Shown: positions 24,235 to 34,536 of the stretch, one piece after another
Position numbering within the stretch: position 1 is the stretch's first letter
Layout of the letters: each line of letters opens with the position of its first letter
DNA from: Nonomuraea ceibae
GTDB lineage: Bacteria; Actinomycetota; Actinomycetes; Streptosporangiales; Streptosporangiaceae
Direction: 5' to 3'
Assembly: GCF_019396325.1 (NCBI RefSeq)
Contig: NZ_JAHKRO010000053.1
Coordinates: forward strand, 1 to 62,751
Length of the DNA: 62,751 nucleotides
The notes under the pieces: model-generated
Seen by the model: the letters and a program-made list of their open reading frames with translations, nothing else
What the model was told of the DNA's origin: nothing
Database searches by the model: none
Program-made: the position numbers and the translations under genes

Positions 24235-25062
24235 TCAGGCCGCGCCGATCGTCCAGCGCGCCTCGTGCTCGCCGCCCGGCTTCAGCACCACCAGGTCGGT
24301 GCCCGAGTTGAACGCGTCGGGCGGGCACGTCATCGGCTCCACCGCCACGCCCTCGTAGCCGAGCTGACGGCTGGTGCACACCTGCACCCACGGCAGCACC
24401 GCCGGGTCCCACGTCAGCCGCACCCCGCCGACCCGCACCTCGCCCCGCGCCAGGCCGGTGAACGCGTGGTCGACCACCGCGCCGTCCACCGCCCGGACGC
24501 GCGTGAAGTCGTACGGGGTGCCGGAGACGTCCGCCAGCTCGCGGGGGAGCAGCGCGTCGTCGGGCAGCAGCACCTTGGCCGCCGGCACCTCCAGCTCGTC
24601 GCCGAGCAGCCACGGGTGCGGCCCGCACCCGTAGGGCGCGTCGTGCTCGCCCGCGTTGCGGGCCAGCACCGTCGTGGTCAGCCCCCGCTCGCCCAGCTCG
24701 TGCGTCACCGCCAGCTCCAGCGTGAACGGATAGCCGGGCGCGCCGTCGATCCGGTACGTGAGCCGCACCCGGGAGCCGCCCGCCTCGGCGATCTCCCAGT
24801 CGTCACGCGCCACCAGCCCGTGGATGGCGTGGCCGCGCTCCGGCTCGGTCACCGCCAGCTCGTGCGTGCGGCCCTCGAAGGTGTAGCGGGCGCCGCCCAC
24901 CCGGTTGGGCCACGGCGCCAGGATCGTGCCCGCGAAGTAGGGCACCGGCCCGCCCTCGGGCCAGGAGGTGACCAGGTCGCGCTCGCCGTGCCTGAGTGTC
25001 CTGAGCGCGGCTCCGCGGCGGCTCACCTGAGCGGTGTAGCCCCCGCCGACAAGCTGAGGCAC
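24235..25062 (-). CDS. Aldose 1-epimerase family protein
   Basis: The 275-aa galactose-mutarotase-fold protein has the conserved NRVGGARYTFEG, RGHAIHGLV (catalytic His region), GCGPHPWLL and EGVAVEPMTCPPDAF. It should interconvert sugar anomers, or act on a hexose phosphate as YeaD-like members do. It follows cebR on the same strand and may serve the cellobiose operon by processing released glucose. The GTG start at 25062 has GAGAGGA upstream. A LacI-like dyad (25085-25096) lies just before it. Confidence 0.88.
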   Translation of the reverse strand: MPQLVGGGYTAQVSRRGAALRTLRHGERDLVTSWPEGGPVPYFAGTILAPWPNRVGGARYTFEGRTHELAVTEPERGHAIHGLVARDDWEIAEAGGSRVRLTYRIDGAPGYPFTLELAVTHELGERGLTTTVLARNAGEHDAPYGCGPHPWLLGDELEVPAAKVLLPDDALLPRELADVSGTPYDFTRVRAVDGAVVDHAFTGLARGEVRVGGVRLTWDPAVLPWVQVCTSRQLGYEGVAVEPMTCPPDAFNSGTDLVVLKPGGEHEARWTIGAA

Positions 25063-25084
25063 GACAGACGTCCTCTCGACTGGT

Positions 25085-25096
25085 GTAAACGGTTTC
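25085..25096. promoter_or_regulatory. Possible LacI-type half-palindrome before the epimerase gene
   Basis: GTAAACGGTTTC reads GAAACCGTTTAC on the other strand, an imperfect dyad of the GAAAC-GTTTC type seen at many LacI-family operators. It differs from the CebR box. It lies between the cebR stop and the epimerase start. Confidence 0.3.
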
Positions 25097-25114
25097 GGAA
25101 ATGATATCGGCAGG

Positions 25115-26096
25115 TCAGGCGGATTCGCGGCGCACCAGGTGAGTGTCGAGGATGACGACCGGCTGGCGCAGCTCCTCGCCGTTGATGCGGGCCACCAGCA
25201 GCAGCGCCATCTGCCGGCCCATCGCCTCCATCGGCTGGTGCACGGTGGTCAGCGGCGGGTCGGCGTGCAGCGCGGCCTTGGAGTCGTCGAACCCGATCAC
25301 CGCCACGTCCTCCGGGATCGCCCGGCCCGCCGCCTTGAGCACCCGCATCGCGCCCAGCGCCATCGGGTCGGAGGCGGCGAACACCGCGTCGACGTCGGGA
25401 TGGGCGGCCAGCAGCTCGGCCATGGCCGACTCGCCGCTCTCCTCGGAGAAGTCGCCGTAGGCCACCAGCTCCGGCAGGCCCGTCGGCAGCACCGCGTCGC
25501 GGTAGCCCGACAGACGGTCGACGCCCACGCCCATGTCCTGCGGCCCGGCGATGGCGGCGATCCGGCCGCGGCCGAGGCCCAGCAGGTGCTTGACCGCCTG
25601 CCGGGCCCCCGCCCTGTTGTCCATGTCGACGTAGCTGTAGGGGGTCGCAGGACCGACCGGCCGGCCGCCCAGCACGGTCGGCACGCCCATCGCCTCCAGG
25701 CGGCCCGGCAGCGGGTCGTCGCCGTGCAGCGACAGCAGCAGCACGCCGTCGACGTGCTGGCCGGTCAGGTAGTGCTCCAGCCGGGCGTGCTCCTGCCGCG
25801 AGCGGGCCATCGCCAGGATGAGCTGCAGCCCCGTCTCGGTCAGCGCCGAGCCGATGCCCCGGATGGTGCCGGCGAAGTAGGGCTCGTCGAACACCCGGAA
25901 CTCCGACTCCGACACCACCAGGGCCACCGTGTCGGTGCGCCGCGTCACCAGCGCGCGGGCCGCCCGGTTGGGCACGTAACCCAGCTCCTGGATGGCCTGC
26001 TGGACCGCCTCGCGGGCCTTCTCGCTGACGTTGGGTGAGCCGTTGATGACTCTCGACACGGTGCCCCGGCCGACGCCGGCCCGAGCTGCGACTGCC

Positions 26097-26116
<20 letters not shown>
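25115..26116 (-). CDS. cebR: LacI-family cello-oligosaccharide repressor CebR
   Basis: The 333-aa LacI-family repressor has the HTH TLEAVAARAGVGRGTVSRVINGS followed by the hinge YVPNRAARALVTRRT and a sugar-binding core. The HTH and VSESEFRVFDEPYF region resemble Streptomyces CebR. Two perfect CebR boxes in front of cebE support the assignment. CebR releases DNA on binding cellobiose or cellotriose. The ATG at 26116 is internal to the bglC 3' end, an overlap of 20 nt, so cebR is the last cistron of the operon it controls. In Streptomyces it is usually a separate gene upstream. Confidence 0.88.
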
Positions 26117-27502
<1,386 letters not shown>

Positions 27503-27506
<4 letters not shown>

Positions 27507-28354
27507 GCCTTGACCGCACCTTCCATCAGGCCGCCGACGATCTGCCGGCCGAACAGCACGAAAACCACGAAGAGAGGGAGGACCGAGGCCGCGGTGCCGG
27601 CGAACAGCATCACGTAGTCGGTGCCGTGCGCCTGGTTGAGCGCCGCGATCGAGGTCTGCACCACCGGGTTCTCCGGCAGCAGCACGATGAGCGGCCACAT
27701 GAACTCGTTCCACGTCTGCATGAAGACCAGCAGCGCGAGCACCGCCATGCCCGGCCGCAGCGCCGGCAGGATGACCTTGCGGTAGATGCCCATCGTGGAC
27801 GCCCCGTCGACCCGGGCCGCCTCGACCAGCTCGTCGGGCACCGCCTGGGAGGCGTACTGCGTCATCATGAACACGCCGAACCCGTTCACCAGGAACGGCA
27901 GGATCACCGCCTGGAGCTTGCCGGTCCAGCCGAGCGTCACCATGAGCTCGTAGAGCGGGACGATGCCCATCTGCTGCAGCGGCACCATCATCGTCACCAG
28001 GATCACGCCGAGCAGCACCTTCGAGCCGCGGAAGCGCAGCTTGGAGAAGGCGAACCCGGCCAGCGTCGAGATGAGCACCACCGACACTGTGACGGTCGTG
28101 GCCACGATCGCCGAGTTGACCAGGCCGGTGATGAAGTACGCGTCCTCGGTGGTGAGCAGGCGTTCGACGTTCTCGCCCAGGTGGCCGCCGGGCAGGAGCG
28201 GCGGCGGCACGTCGAGCGCGTCGTCGTTCGTCCGCGTCGCCATGATGAACATGTAGTAGATGGGGAAGGCGGACAGCAGCAGGGCCACGGCCAGCACGAC
28301 CTTGGTGAGAGCCCCCGCTTCCCACAGGCGGCCGGTCGGTTGTCCGGCGGTCAT
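27503..28354 (-). CDS. cebG: Cello-oligosaccharide ABC permease CebG
   Basis: The 283-aa MalG-type inner-membrane permease has six helices and the EAA loop (ELVEAARVDGASTMGIYRKVILP). ATG at 28354 overlaps the cebF stop (ATGA). It forms the channel with CebF for sugar captured by CebE. No ATPase gene is present; in Streptomyces the shared MsiK ATPase, encoded elsewhere, energises Ceb and Mal transporters. Confidence 0.92.
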
Positions 28355-29304
28355 CGCGCACCCCCGATGCGGCGAGTGAAGAAGTAGTTGATCATCGTGC
28401 CGATGAGGATCAGCACGAACAGCAGCCAGGCCGCCGCGGAGGCGTAGCCGATCTCGAAGCTGCCCCGGAAGGCCTGCTCCACGATGAACATCGCCACCGT
28501 CTGGTACTGGCCGGTGGTGCCGCCGGTCATCATCTGCTCGCCCTCGAACGTCACCGGCTCGGTGAACAGCGTCAGGCCGCCGATGGTGGAGATGAAGACC
28601 ACGAACACGATCGTCGGGCGCAGCATCGGCAGCGTGATCTGCCAGAACTGCCGCCGGGCCGACGCGCCGTCGATGGCGGCGGCCTCGTACAGGTCCTTGG
28701 GGATCGTCTGCATCGCGGCGAGCAGGATGATCGCGTTGTAGCCGGTCCAGCGCCAGTCGACCATCGTGGCGATGGCGATCCAGGACGACCACTTCTCGTT
28801 CTGCCAGGCGATCGGCTCGATGCCCACCAGGCCGAGGGCCCAGTTGAACAGGCCGTAGTCACGGCTGTAGAGCTGGCTGAAGATGACGGCCACCGCGACC
28901 ACCGAGGTGATCATCGGCAGCAGCACGCCGAGGCGCAGCAGCAGCCGGCCGCGCAGTCTCTTGTTCAGCGCGTTGGCCAGCACCAGCGACAGGATCAGCT
29001 GCGGGACGGTGGCCAGCACGAACATGCCGACCGTGTTGAACACCGCGTTCCAGAACTCGGCGTCGGCGATCAGCTCGGCGTAGTTGCCGAGGCCGGCGAA
29101 GGTCCGGTCCCCGGCCAGCTCGGCGTCGTGCAGCGACAGCCAGAGCGTGTAGACCAGGGGGAAGATCCCGAATACGGCGAAGAGCAGGAAGTAAGGGGAC
29201 ACCAGGAGATACGGCATCCCCTTGATGTCGAAGCGGGCCATACGCCGCCTGGGCGCCGCCCGCCTGCCGGACGCGTGCCGCGGCGGCGCGAGTTGGAGAG
29301 TCAT
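28351..29304 (-). CDS. cebF: Cello-oligosaccharide ABC permease CebF
   Basis: The 317-aa MalF-type permease has six helices after a basic N-terminus and an EAA loop (DLYEAAAIDGASARRQFWQITLP). ATG at 29304 is chosen; an in-frame extension upstream has no ribosome-binding site. Unlike the MalF in this window, it has no large extracellular loop. It is separated from cebE by 81 nt containing a stem-loop, and overlaps cebG. Confidence 0.92.
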   Translation of the reverse strand: MTLQLAPPRHASGRRAAPRRRMARFDIKGMPYLLVSPYFLLFAVFGIFPLVYTLWLSLHDAELAGDRTFAGLGNYAELIADAEFWNAVFNTVGMFVLATVPQLILSLVLANALNKRLRGRLLLRLGVLLPMITSVVAVAVIFSQLYSRDYGLFNWALGLVGIEPIAWQNEKWSSWIAIATMVDWRWTGYNAIILLAAMQTIPKDLYEAAAIDGASARRQFWQITLPMLRPTIVFVVFISTIGGLTLFTEPVTFEGEQMMTGGTTGQYQTVAMFIVEQAFRGSFEIGYASAAAWLLFVLILIGTMINYFFTRRIGGAR

Positions 29305-29334
29305 GAAGGGCCTTTCGAGCCGGGGCGGGAGTGA

Positions 29335-29365
29335 GGTGGCGTCCGCCGCGGGGGAGGACGCCACC
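29335..29365 (-). terminator. Intra-operon stem-loop between cebE and cebF
   Basis: GGTGGCGTCC (29335-29344) pairs with GGACGCCACC (29356-29365), 11-nt loop. A hairpin after a binding-protein gene commonly stabilises that mRNA or partly terminates, so that CebE exceeds the permeases. Confidence 0.55.
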
Positions 29366-29385
29366 CGTTTCCTTCAGGCGAGCCG

Positions 29386-30720
29386 TCAGCCGGCTGCCTT
29401 GACGCCCGCTTCGACGAACTTGGTCCAGGCCTCGTCGTAGCCGATGGCGCCCTGGTCCATGCCCTCGAGCACCTTCTCCACCGAGGTCTTGACCTGGGCG
29501 TGCTTCTCGCCGAGGAACACCGGCTGCAGGTCCTTGACCGAGGCCGCGAAGATCTCGCCCGTCGGCACGTCGTTGAAGTACTCGTTCTTCAGACCCGCCA
29601 CCTCAGGGTCCTGCTGGGCCGGGATGGAGCTCGGGAACGCGCCCGCCTCCTTGAAGGCCGCCACGTGGCCCTCCTTGCCCGTCAGGTAGTTGAGCACCTG
29701 CGCGGCTTCCTTCGGGTGCTTGGTCTGCTTGGGGATGGCCAGCCAGGAGCCGCCCCAGTTGCCCGACCCGCCCGGCACGGCCGCGACGTCCCAGTTGCCC
29801 TTGTTCTCGTCACCGGCCGCGCCGGAGATCACGCCGAGCATCCACGACGGGCAGCCCATGGTGGCGAAGTCGCCGCCCTTGATGGCCTTGTTCCACGGCG
29901 GGCTGAACGCCTGCAGCTTGGCCGTCAGGCCCTGCTGGCTGAACTTCTGCACCCAGTCGAAGGACGTCTTGACCGCCGGGTTCGTCTCCAGCACGAGCTG
30001 GTTGCTCTTGTCGAAGTAGGAGACGTTGCCGTTCTTCGGCGCCTCCTGCGACAGGATCACGTTGTAGATGGTGTTCGGGCCGTCCATCCACTTGGCGTCC
30101 TTGTTGGCGGCCTGGAACTTCTTGCCGGCCTCCAGGTACGCGTCCCAGGTCGGCCAGAGCTTGGCGACCTCCTCACGGTCGGTCGGCAGCCCCGCCTTCT
30201 CGAACAGGTCCTTGCGGTAGCACATGGTCATGCCGCCGATGTCGGTGCCGAGCGCGAACAGCTTGCCGTCGGCGTTGACGCCCGCCTCCCACTTGGCCGC
30301 CGGGAAGTCGGCCTTGCGGTCCTGCAGCCCGTGCTCGCCCAGGTCGGTGAAGAACTGCGGCCGGGCGGCCATCAGGCCCATCGCGCCCTCGTCGATGCCG
30401 ACGATGTCGCCGGCGCCGCTGCCCGCCTGCAGGCGCTGGAGCAGCTGCGGCAGGTAGACGTCCTCGAACCGGTCGGTCAGGTTCGTGTACTTGATCTGGA
30501 TGTTCGGGTGCTCGGCGTTCCACTTCTCGACGGCGGCGTCGTAACCGAAGTTCTCGCCACCGCCGAAGGTGTGCACATTGATCGTGACAGGCTCTGCCGC
30601 CGCCGTCGTCTCACCGGCCCCGGCCGGCGTCGTCGTGCCGCCGCCGCCACACGCGGCCGTCGCGACGGCCAGCGCCGCGACCATGACACCGGAAACAGCA
30701 AAGCGCTTGTGGTTCGTCAT
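29386..30720 (-). CDS. cebE: Cello-oligosaccharide-binding lipoprotein CebE
   Basis: The 444-aa family-1 extracellular solute-binding protein has a lipoprotein signal with lipobox ATAAC (Cys24) followed by a Gly/Thr-rich tether. It is the high-affinity receptor of the transporter. The family assignment comes from the CebR boxes, the downstream cebFG-bglC-cebR genes and the overall CebE-like sequence (FSPPWNKAIKGGDFATMGCPSWMLG). ATG at 30720 has AAGGGG upstream. Confidence 0.9.
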   Translation of the reverse strand: MTNHKRFAVSGVMVAALAVATAACGGGGTTTPAGAGETTAAAEPVTINVHTFGGGENFGYDAAVEKWNAEHPNIQIKYTNLTDRFEDVYLPQLLQRLQAGSGAGDIVGIDEGAMGLMAARPQFFTDLGEHGLQDRKADFPAAKWEAGVNADGKLFALGTDIGGMTMCYRKDLFEKAGLPTDREEVAKLWPTWDAYLEAGKKFQAANKDAKWMDGPNTIYNVILSQEAPKNGNVSYFDKSNQLVLETNPAVKTSFDWVQKFSQQGLTAKLQAFSPPWNKAIKGGDFATMGCPSWMLGVISGAAGDENKGNWDVAAVPGGSGNWGGSWLAIPKQTKHPKEAAQVLNYLTGKEGHVAAFKEAGAFPSSIPAQQDPEVAGLKNEYFNDVPTGEIFAASVKDLQPVFLGEKHAQVKTSVEKVLEGMDQGAIGYDEAWTKFVEAGVKAAG

Positions 30721-30787
30721 TCCGTACCCCTTTTGGGTGTGGATCGTGGGAGGTGCATCGCGGGGTGAGCCGCGAGAGGAAGGTCTT

Positions 30788-30801
30788 TGGGAGCGCTCCC
30801 A
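30788..30801. promoter_or_regulatory. CebR box 1 at the cebE promoter
   Basis: TGGGAGCGCTCCCA is a perfect 14-bp palindrome identical to the Streptomyces CebR consensus as I know it. It lies directly downstream of a plausible cebE promoter on the minus strand: TTGACG (30833-30828), 17-nt spacer, CACTCT (30810-30805). Binding here would block initiation. Confidence 0.9.
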
Positions 30802-30897
30802 CAAAGAGTGCCCGTACGGCGTGCGGACGTCAACGTCCCGAAACTCAACCGTTACCTATGGGGTGTTTCGGGCCACTAGAAGCGGATTTTTCACCTT

Positions 30898-30918
30898 AAA
30901 GGGCTCATATAGCCCTTT
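30898..30918. terminator. Probable terminator of the ECF sigma factor gene
   Basis: AAAGGGCT-CATAT-AGCCCTTT is a perfect 8-bp stem with A and T tracts at its ends, able to work in both directions. It follows the sigma gene stop by 70 nt and abuts CebR box 2. Confidence 0.7.
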
Positions 30919-30931
30919 GGGAGCGCTCCCA
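30918..30931. promoter_or_regulatory. CebR box 2, 130 bp upstream of box 1
   Basis: A second perfect TGGGAGCGCTCCCA is centred exactly 130 bp upstream of box 1. It could allow repression by DNA looping. It shares one base with the neighbouring stem-loop. Confidence 0.85.
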
Positions 30932-30988
30932 TCTCATGCGCACCTATTCCACACCACTCCGGGCAGCCCACCCCGGCGGCGGCGCGGA

Positions 30989-32299
30989 TCAGCCGCAGGC
31001 CAGGGCACGCTCCTCCAGCAGCCGCCGCTCCCGGCCGTTGCGCGTCAGCCCCGCCGCCCGCACGAACTCCGCCCGCGCCTCCGCCAGCCGGCCCAGCCGG
31101 AACAGCAGATCCCCGCGCACGCTCGGCAGCAGGTGGTAGCCGCGCATCGCAGGCTCCCCTGCGATCTGGTCCACCAGCTCCAGCCCCACCGCCGGGCCGT
31201 ACGCCATCGCCAGCGCCACCGCCCGGTTCAGCTCCACCACCGGCGAGCGCGACAGGCGCGCCAGCTCCTCGTACAGCGCCGCGATCCGCGCCCAGTCGGT
31301 CTCCTCCGCCGTCAGCGCGCGCGCGTGACAGGCGGCGATCGCCGCCTGCAACGTGTACGGCCCCATCCCCCCGCCCGCATCCCCGCCCGCATCCCCGCCC
31401 GCATCCCCGCCCGCAGCCTCGCCCAGGTCCCCGCCCCGGTCCCCGCTCAGCTCCTCGGCCCGCGCCAGCGCCGCCAGGCCGCGGCCGATGAGCAGCCGGT
31501 CCCAGCGCGCCCGGTTCTGCTCCAGCAGCAGCACCGGCTCGCCCGACGGCCCCACCCGCGCCGCCGCCCGCGACGCCTGGATCTCCATCAGCGCCACCAG
31601 CCCGTGCACCTCCGCCTCCTTCGGCATCAGCCCGGCCAGCACCCGCCCCAGCCGCAGCGCGTCCTCGCACAGCCCCGGCCGCATCCAGTCGTCACCCGCC
31701 GTCGCCGAGTAGCCCTCGTTGAAGATCAGGTAGATGACCTCCAGCACCGACGACAGCCGATCCGCCAGCTCAGCGCCCTCCGGCACCTCGAACGGCACCC
31801 CGCGCTCCGCCAGCGTCCGCTTGGCCCGCACCACCCGCTGCGCCATCGTCGCCTCCGGCACCAGGAACGCCCGCGCGATCTCGTCCGTCGACAGCCCGCC
31901 CAGCACCCGCAACGTCAGCGCCACCCGCGCCTCCGTCGACAGCACCGGATGGCACGCCGTGAACACCAGCCGCAGCAGGTCGTCCTCGATCTCCTCGACG
32001 CCCGGCAGCTCCGTCTCGTCGTCCAGCTCCCGGCCCAGCTCGACCAGCTTGCGCTCGAACCGCTCCCGCCGCCGGATCATGTCCACCGCCCGGCGCTTGC
32101 CCACGGTCATCAGCCAGGCGCCCGGATTGCGCGGCACCCCCTCCCGCGGCCACTGCTCCAGCGCCGCCACCAGCGCGTCCTGCGCCAGCTCCTCCGCCAG
32201 GCCGACGTCACGCACCATCCCGGCCAGCCCGGCGATCACCCGGGCCGCCTCGATCCGCCACACCGCCTCAATGGCCCGATGAGTCTCCGACGCCGTCAC
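30989..32299 (-). CDS. ECF42-type RNA polymerase sigma factor with C-terminal TPR-like domain
   Basis: The 436-aa protein has sigma2 (AQDALVAALEQWP, NPGAWLMTVGKRRAVDMIRRRERFERK), sigma4 (LTLRVLGGLSTDEIARAFLVPEATMAQRVVRAKRTL) and the long helical extension of the ECF42 group (DUF6596 onward). ECF42 factors usually sit next to YCII/DGPF genes, and one is found at 33222-33659. An Asp/Ala/Gly repeat (GGDAGGDAGG, near residues 295-310) interrupts the extension. The GTG at 32299 fits the family N-terminus (ETHRAIEAVWRIE). The frame stays open far upstream through a repeat region, so a longer protein cannot be excluded. Confidence 0.88.
   Translation of the reverse strand: MTASETHRAIEAVWRIEAARVIAGLAGMVRDVGLAEELAQDALVAALEQWPREGVPRNPGAWLMTVGKRRAVDMIRRRERFERKLVELGRELDDETELPGVEEIEDDLLRLVFTACHPVLSTEARVALTLRVLGGLSTDEIARAFLVPEATMAQRVVRAKRTLAERGVPFEVPEGAELADRLSSVLEVIYLIFNEGYSATAGDDWMRPGLCEDALRLGRVLAGLMPKEAEVHGLVALMEIQASRAAARVGPSGEPVLLLEQNRARWDRLLIGRGLAALARAEELSGDRGGDLGEAAGGDAGGDAGGDAGGGMGPYTLQAAIAACHARALTAEETDWARIAALYEELARLSRSPVVELNRAVALAMAYGPAVGLELVDQIAGEPAMRGYHLLPSVRGDLLFRLGRLAEARAEFVRAAGLTRNGRERRLLEERALACG
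31377..31412. repeat. Three tandem 12-bp repeats inside the sigma factor gene
   Basis: GCATCCCCGCCC occurs three times in perfect tandem (31377-31412) with degenerate copies at both ends. It encodes GDAG units in the protein and keeps frame, so length variation would be tolerated. Confidence 0.8.
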
Positions 32300-32407
32300 C
32301 CGCCCATGACAACAGCCCCACCCGCTTACTCGCAACCCAAGCGCTCTCTCGTGGGACGCACCCCTTTCGCCACACGGCCCCTGCCGATCCGTGGGGGGCA
32401 CGCCTCC

Positions 32408-33200
32408 CTGAGGCGGCGGCTTCCCACGAGGCGGCGGCTGTTCCCACGAGGCGGCGGCTGCGCCGCACCACGCGGGCCCACAACCCACCAGCACCGCCCA
32501 GCCCAGCAACGGGGTCGGACCGTCCGGGGTACGGGCGGCCGGTGGGGCCGCGCCCCCGGGAGCCGGGCACCGGAGGGGCTGGGTCCGGCCTGCCGATGGG
32601 GCCGGGCCGTCCGGGGTGCGCGCCGCCGGTGGGGCCGCGCCCCCGGGCCGAGCCCAACTGAGGGGGCGGGCCCGGGAGCCGGTGAGGGTGGGCCGTCCGG
32701 GGCGTGGGCCGCCGGTGCGGTCGGGCCGCCCCGGCGGAGGCCGCCAGCCTGGGGCACCGGTGCGGGTGGGTCGTCCGGGCGTGGGCTGCCAGTGCGGTCG
32801 GGCCGCTCCGCCGGGGGTCGCCGGTGGGGTGGGGCCGCCTCGGCGGAGCCCGCCAGAGGGCCGGACTGCCTGGGGCACCGGTGGGTTGGGCCGTCCGGGG
32901 CGTGGGCCGCCGGTGCGGTCGGGCCGCTCCGCGGGGGGCCTCTGGTGGGGTGGGGCCGCCTCGGCGGAGGCCGCCAGAGGGCCGGACTGCCCGGGGTGCC
33001 CCTTCCGAGGGGCCGCCCCCTCCCGGGGTTGCCGCCATCCTGGGGCTTCCCGCCTGGCCGGCGGGAGCGCGGCCTTCGGGGCGGGGGCGCCCCTTCCGGC
33101 GGTCACCCTTCCGGGGCTGCCGCCATCTGGGGCTTCCGCCTCTGCCCCGGCGGGGTGCGGCCTTCGGGGAGGAGGCCGCCGCAGCGGGGTCGCCTCCCGC
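32408..33200. repeat. GC-rich repeat array between the sigma factor gene and its YCII partner
   Basis: About 0.8 kb with no recognisable gene. A 20-bp unit is perfectly duplicated in tandem at 32421-32460. A 39-nt sequence recurs exactly at 32691-32729 and 32889-32927. A further block of about 45 nt beginning GGTGGGGTGGGGCCG recurs at 32823 and 32944. CCGTCCGGGG recurs at 32520, 32607, 32693 and 32891. Several frames on both strands lack stops, which reflects composition; the minus-strand frame running into the sigma gene would encode a Pro/Arg/Gly-rich peptide. Confidence 0.8.
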
Positions 33201-33221
33201 TGGGGCGTCGCTATCGGATGG

Positions 33222-33659
33222 TCAGGGCTCAGGTGGGGAGTCGAGGGTGGCGCGGATGACGGCGTGGCGTTGGGCGGTTTCGGGGGTCAGGGAGGTCTCG
33301 GGCATGTCCGAGGGGTCGAAGACCTGCCAGACGTCCAGGCCGATGCCGTCGTGGCCGGGCGGGACGGGGACGCGCAGGGCCCATTCGAGCGCCTCCTCCC
33401 GCGACTTGACCTGGATGAGCCAGAAGCCGGCGATGAGCTCCTTGGCCTCGGCGAACGGCCCGTCGATGACGCGGGCCTTGCCGCCGCTGTAGGCGATGCG
33501 GGCGCCGCGCGAGCTGGGGTGGAGCCCTTCGGCGGCGAGCAGGACGCCCGCTTTCACGAGCGACTCGTTGAAGGCCGTCATGTTGTCGACGAGCTCCTGG
33601 CTCGGCAGGGCGCCGGCCTCGGTCTCCTCGCTGGCCTTGCCGACGATCAGGAATTTCAC
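33222..33659 (-). CDS. YCII/DGPF-domain protein (ECF42 partner)
   Basis: The 145-aa protein has the YCII fold with MKFLIVGKASEETEAG at the start, ARVIDGPFAEAKELIAGFWLIQV (the DGPF signature) and a C-terminal extension. YCII proteins adjoin ECF42 sigma genes in most genomes and are thought to work in the same response; the chemistry is unknown. The GTG at 33659 has GAGGAG (33668-33673). It lies on the same strand and upstream of the sigma gene but 922 nt away, whereas such pairs are normally only a few bases apart. Confidence 0.88.
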   Translation of the reverse strand: MKFLIVGKASEETEAGALPSQELVDNMTAFNESLVKAGVLLAAEGLHPSSRGARIAYSGGKARVIDGPFAEAKELIAGFWLIQVKSREEALEWALRVPVPPGHDGIGLDVWQVFDPSDMPETSLTPETAQRHAVIRATLDSPPEP

Positions 33660-33766
33660 GGTGCGTTCTCCTCGTCCAGGCGGTGAAGCGGGCTCCCGGC
33701 GAGCCTGCCACACCTGTGCGTCGTCCCGGAGGGGGCCGGATCGACACGGGGAGGGGAGAAAGCGCG

Positions 33767-33799
33767 GAAGCGCGCGCCCGGGGGAGGGGCGCGCGCTTC
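33767..33799 (-). terminator. Strong hairpin terminator after the CHAP gene
   Basis: GAAGCGCGCGCCC (33767-33779) pairs perfectly over 13 bp with GGGCGCGCGCTTC (33787-33799), 7-nt loop, followed on the minus strand by CGCGCTTTCTCCCC. It lies 14 nt past the CHAP gene stop. Confidence 0.8.
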
Positions 33800-33812
33800 G
33801 CCAGGGGGAGGG

Positions 33813-34520
33813 TCAGGCGGCGTACGAGGGGTAGCCGTAGCCGACGACCTGGGACTTGGGCCGGACGCGCTCCTCGACCTTGCCGTTGCCGGTGTTGCCC
33901 TCGATCGTGGAGATCGTGCCGTCGCCGTTGTCCTTGACGACGAAGCCGACGTGCTGGATGGCGCTGATGCTCTTGCTGCCGTTCCAGGCGAAGAAGACGA
34001 CGGCGCCGGGCTTGGCCTCGGTGCCCCAGCGGCCGTTGGCGGCGAACCACTTGGCGTGGGTGACGGTGTAGGCGTCCCAGCCGACCTGCGGGCGGGCGCC
34101 GGTCTGCTCGCCGACCCAGGAGACGAACATGGAGCACCAGGGGGCGTTGAGGTAGGCGCTGGGGTTGCCGCCGTCGCGGGCGACGGTCTCGAGGGCGCGC
34201 TTGGAGCTGGCGTACCACTCCTGGAACTTGGTGCCGCCGCCGTAGGCGTTCTCGGAGGTGCCGACCTGGGCCTTGGCCAGGGCCAGGACCTGGGAGGCGG
34301 TGACGTTGACCTGGTTGGCGCCGGCCCTGGTCTGCGTGGACTCGGACATGGTCTGGGTCTCGACCTGGTGGCCGGGCTCGGCGGCCTGGGCGGGGAGTGC
34401 GGTGGTCATCCCGGCGCCGAGTCCGGCGGCCAGGACGGTTGCGCCGAGGGTGGCGCTGAGGGAGGCGCCGGCGCGGGGGTGAAGCTTCTTCGGGGCACGG
34501 GTAAGACGGTGCTTCGCCAT
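33813..34520 (-). CDS. Secreted CHAP-domain peptidoglycan hydrolase
   Basis: The 235-aa protein has a basic N-terminus and signal sequence (cleavage near LPAQAAEPG), a linker, and a C-terminal CHAP domain (about residues 74-235) with catalytic C129 in APWCSMFVSW, H190 in IQHVGFV and the polar third residue near TIEGNTGN. CHAP amidases or endopeptidases cut cell-wall cross-links. The gene is preceded by a c-di-AMP riboswitch, which typically controls wall hydrolases and resuscitation factors in actinomycetes. AAGGAG lies 10-12 nt upstream of ATG 34520. Confidence 0.93.
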   Translation of the reverse strand: MAKHRLTRAPKKLHPRAGASLSATLGATVLAAGLGAGMTTALPAQAAEPGHQVETQTMSESTQTRAGANQVNVTASQVLALAKAQVGTSENAYGGGTKFQEWYASSKRALETVARDGGNPSAYLNAPWCSMFVSWVGEQTGARPQVGWDAYTVTHAKWFAANGRWGTEAKPGAVVFFAWNGSKSISAIQHVGFVVKDNGDGTISTIEGNTGNGKVEERVRPKSQVVGYGYPSYAA

Positions 34521-34536
34521 CGAGGGGATTACTCCT

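Noticed and set aside
32268..33106. N-terminal extension of the sigma factor as an ordinary coding region
   Set aside because: Several frames are open on both strands and the peptide is repeat-derived; kept as a question in the findings, not annotated as coding.
31377..33200. CRISPR array
   Set aside because: Repeats are tandem or irregularly spaced, with no uniform spacers and no cas genes.
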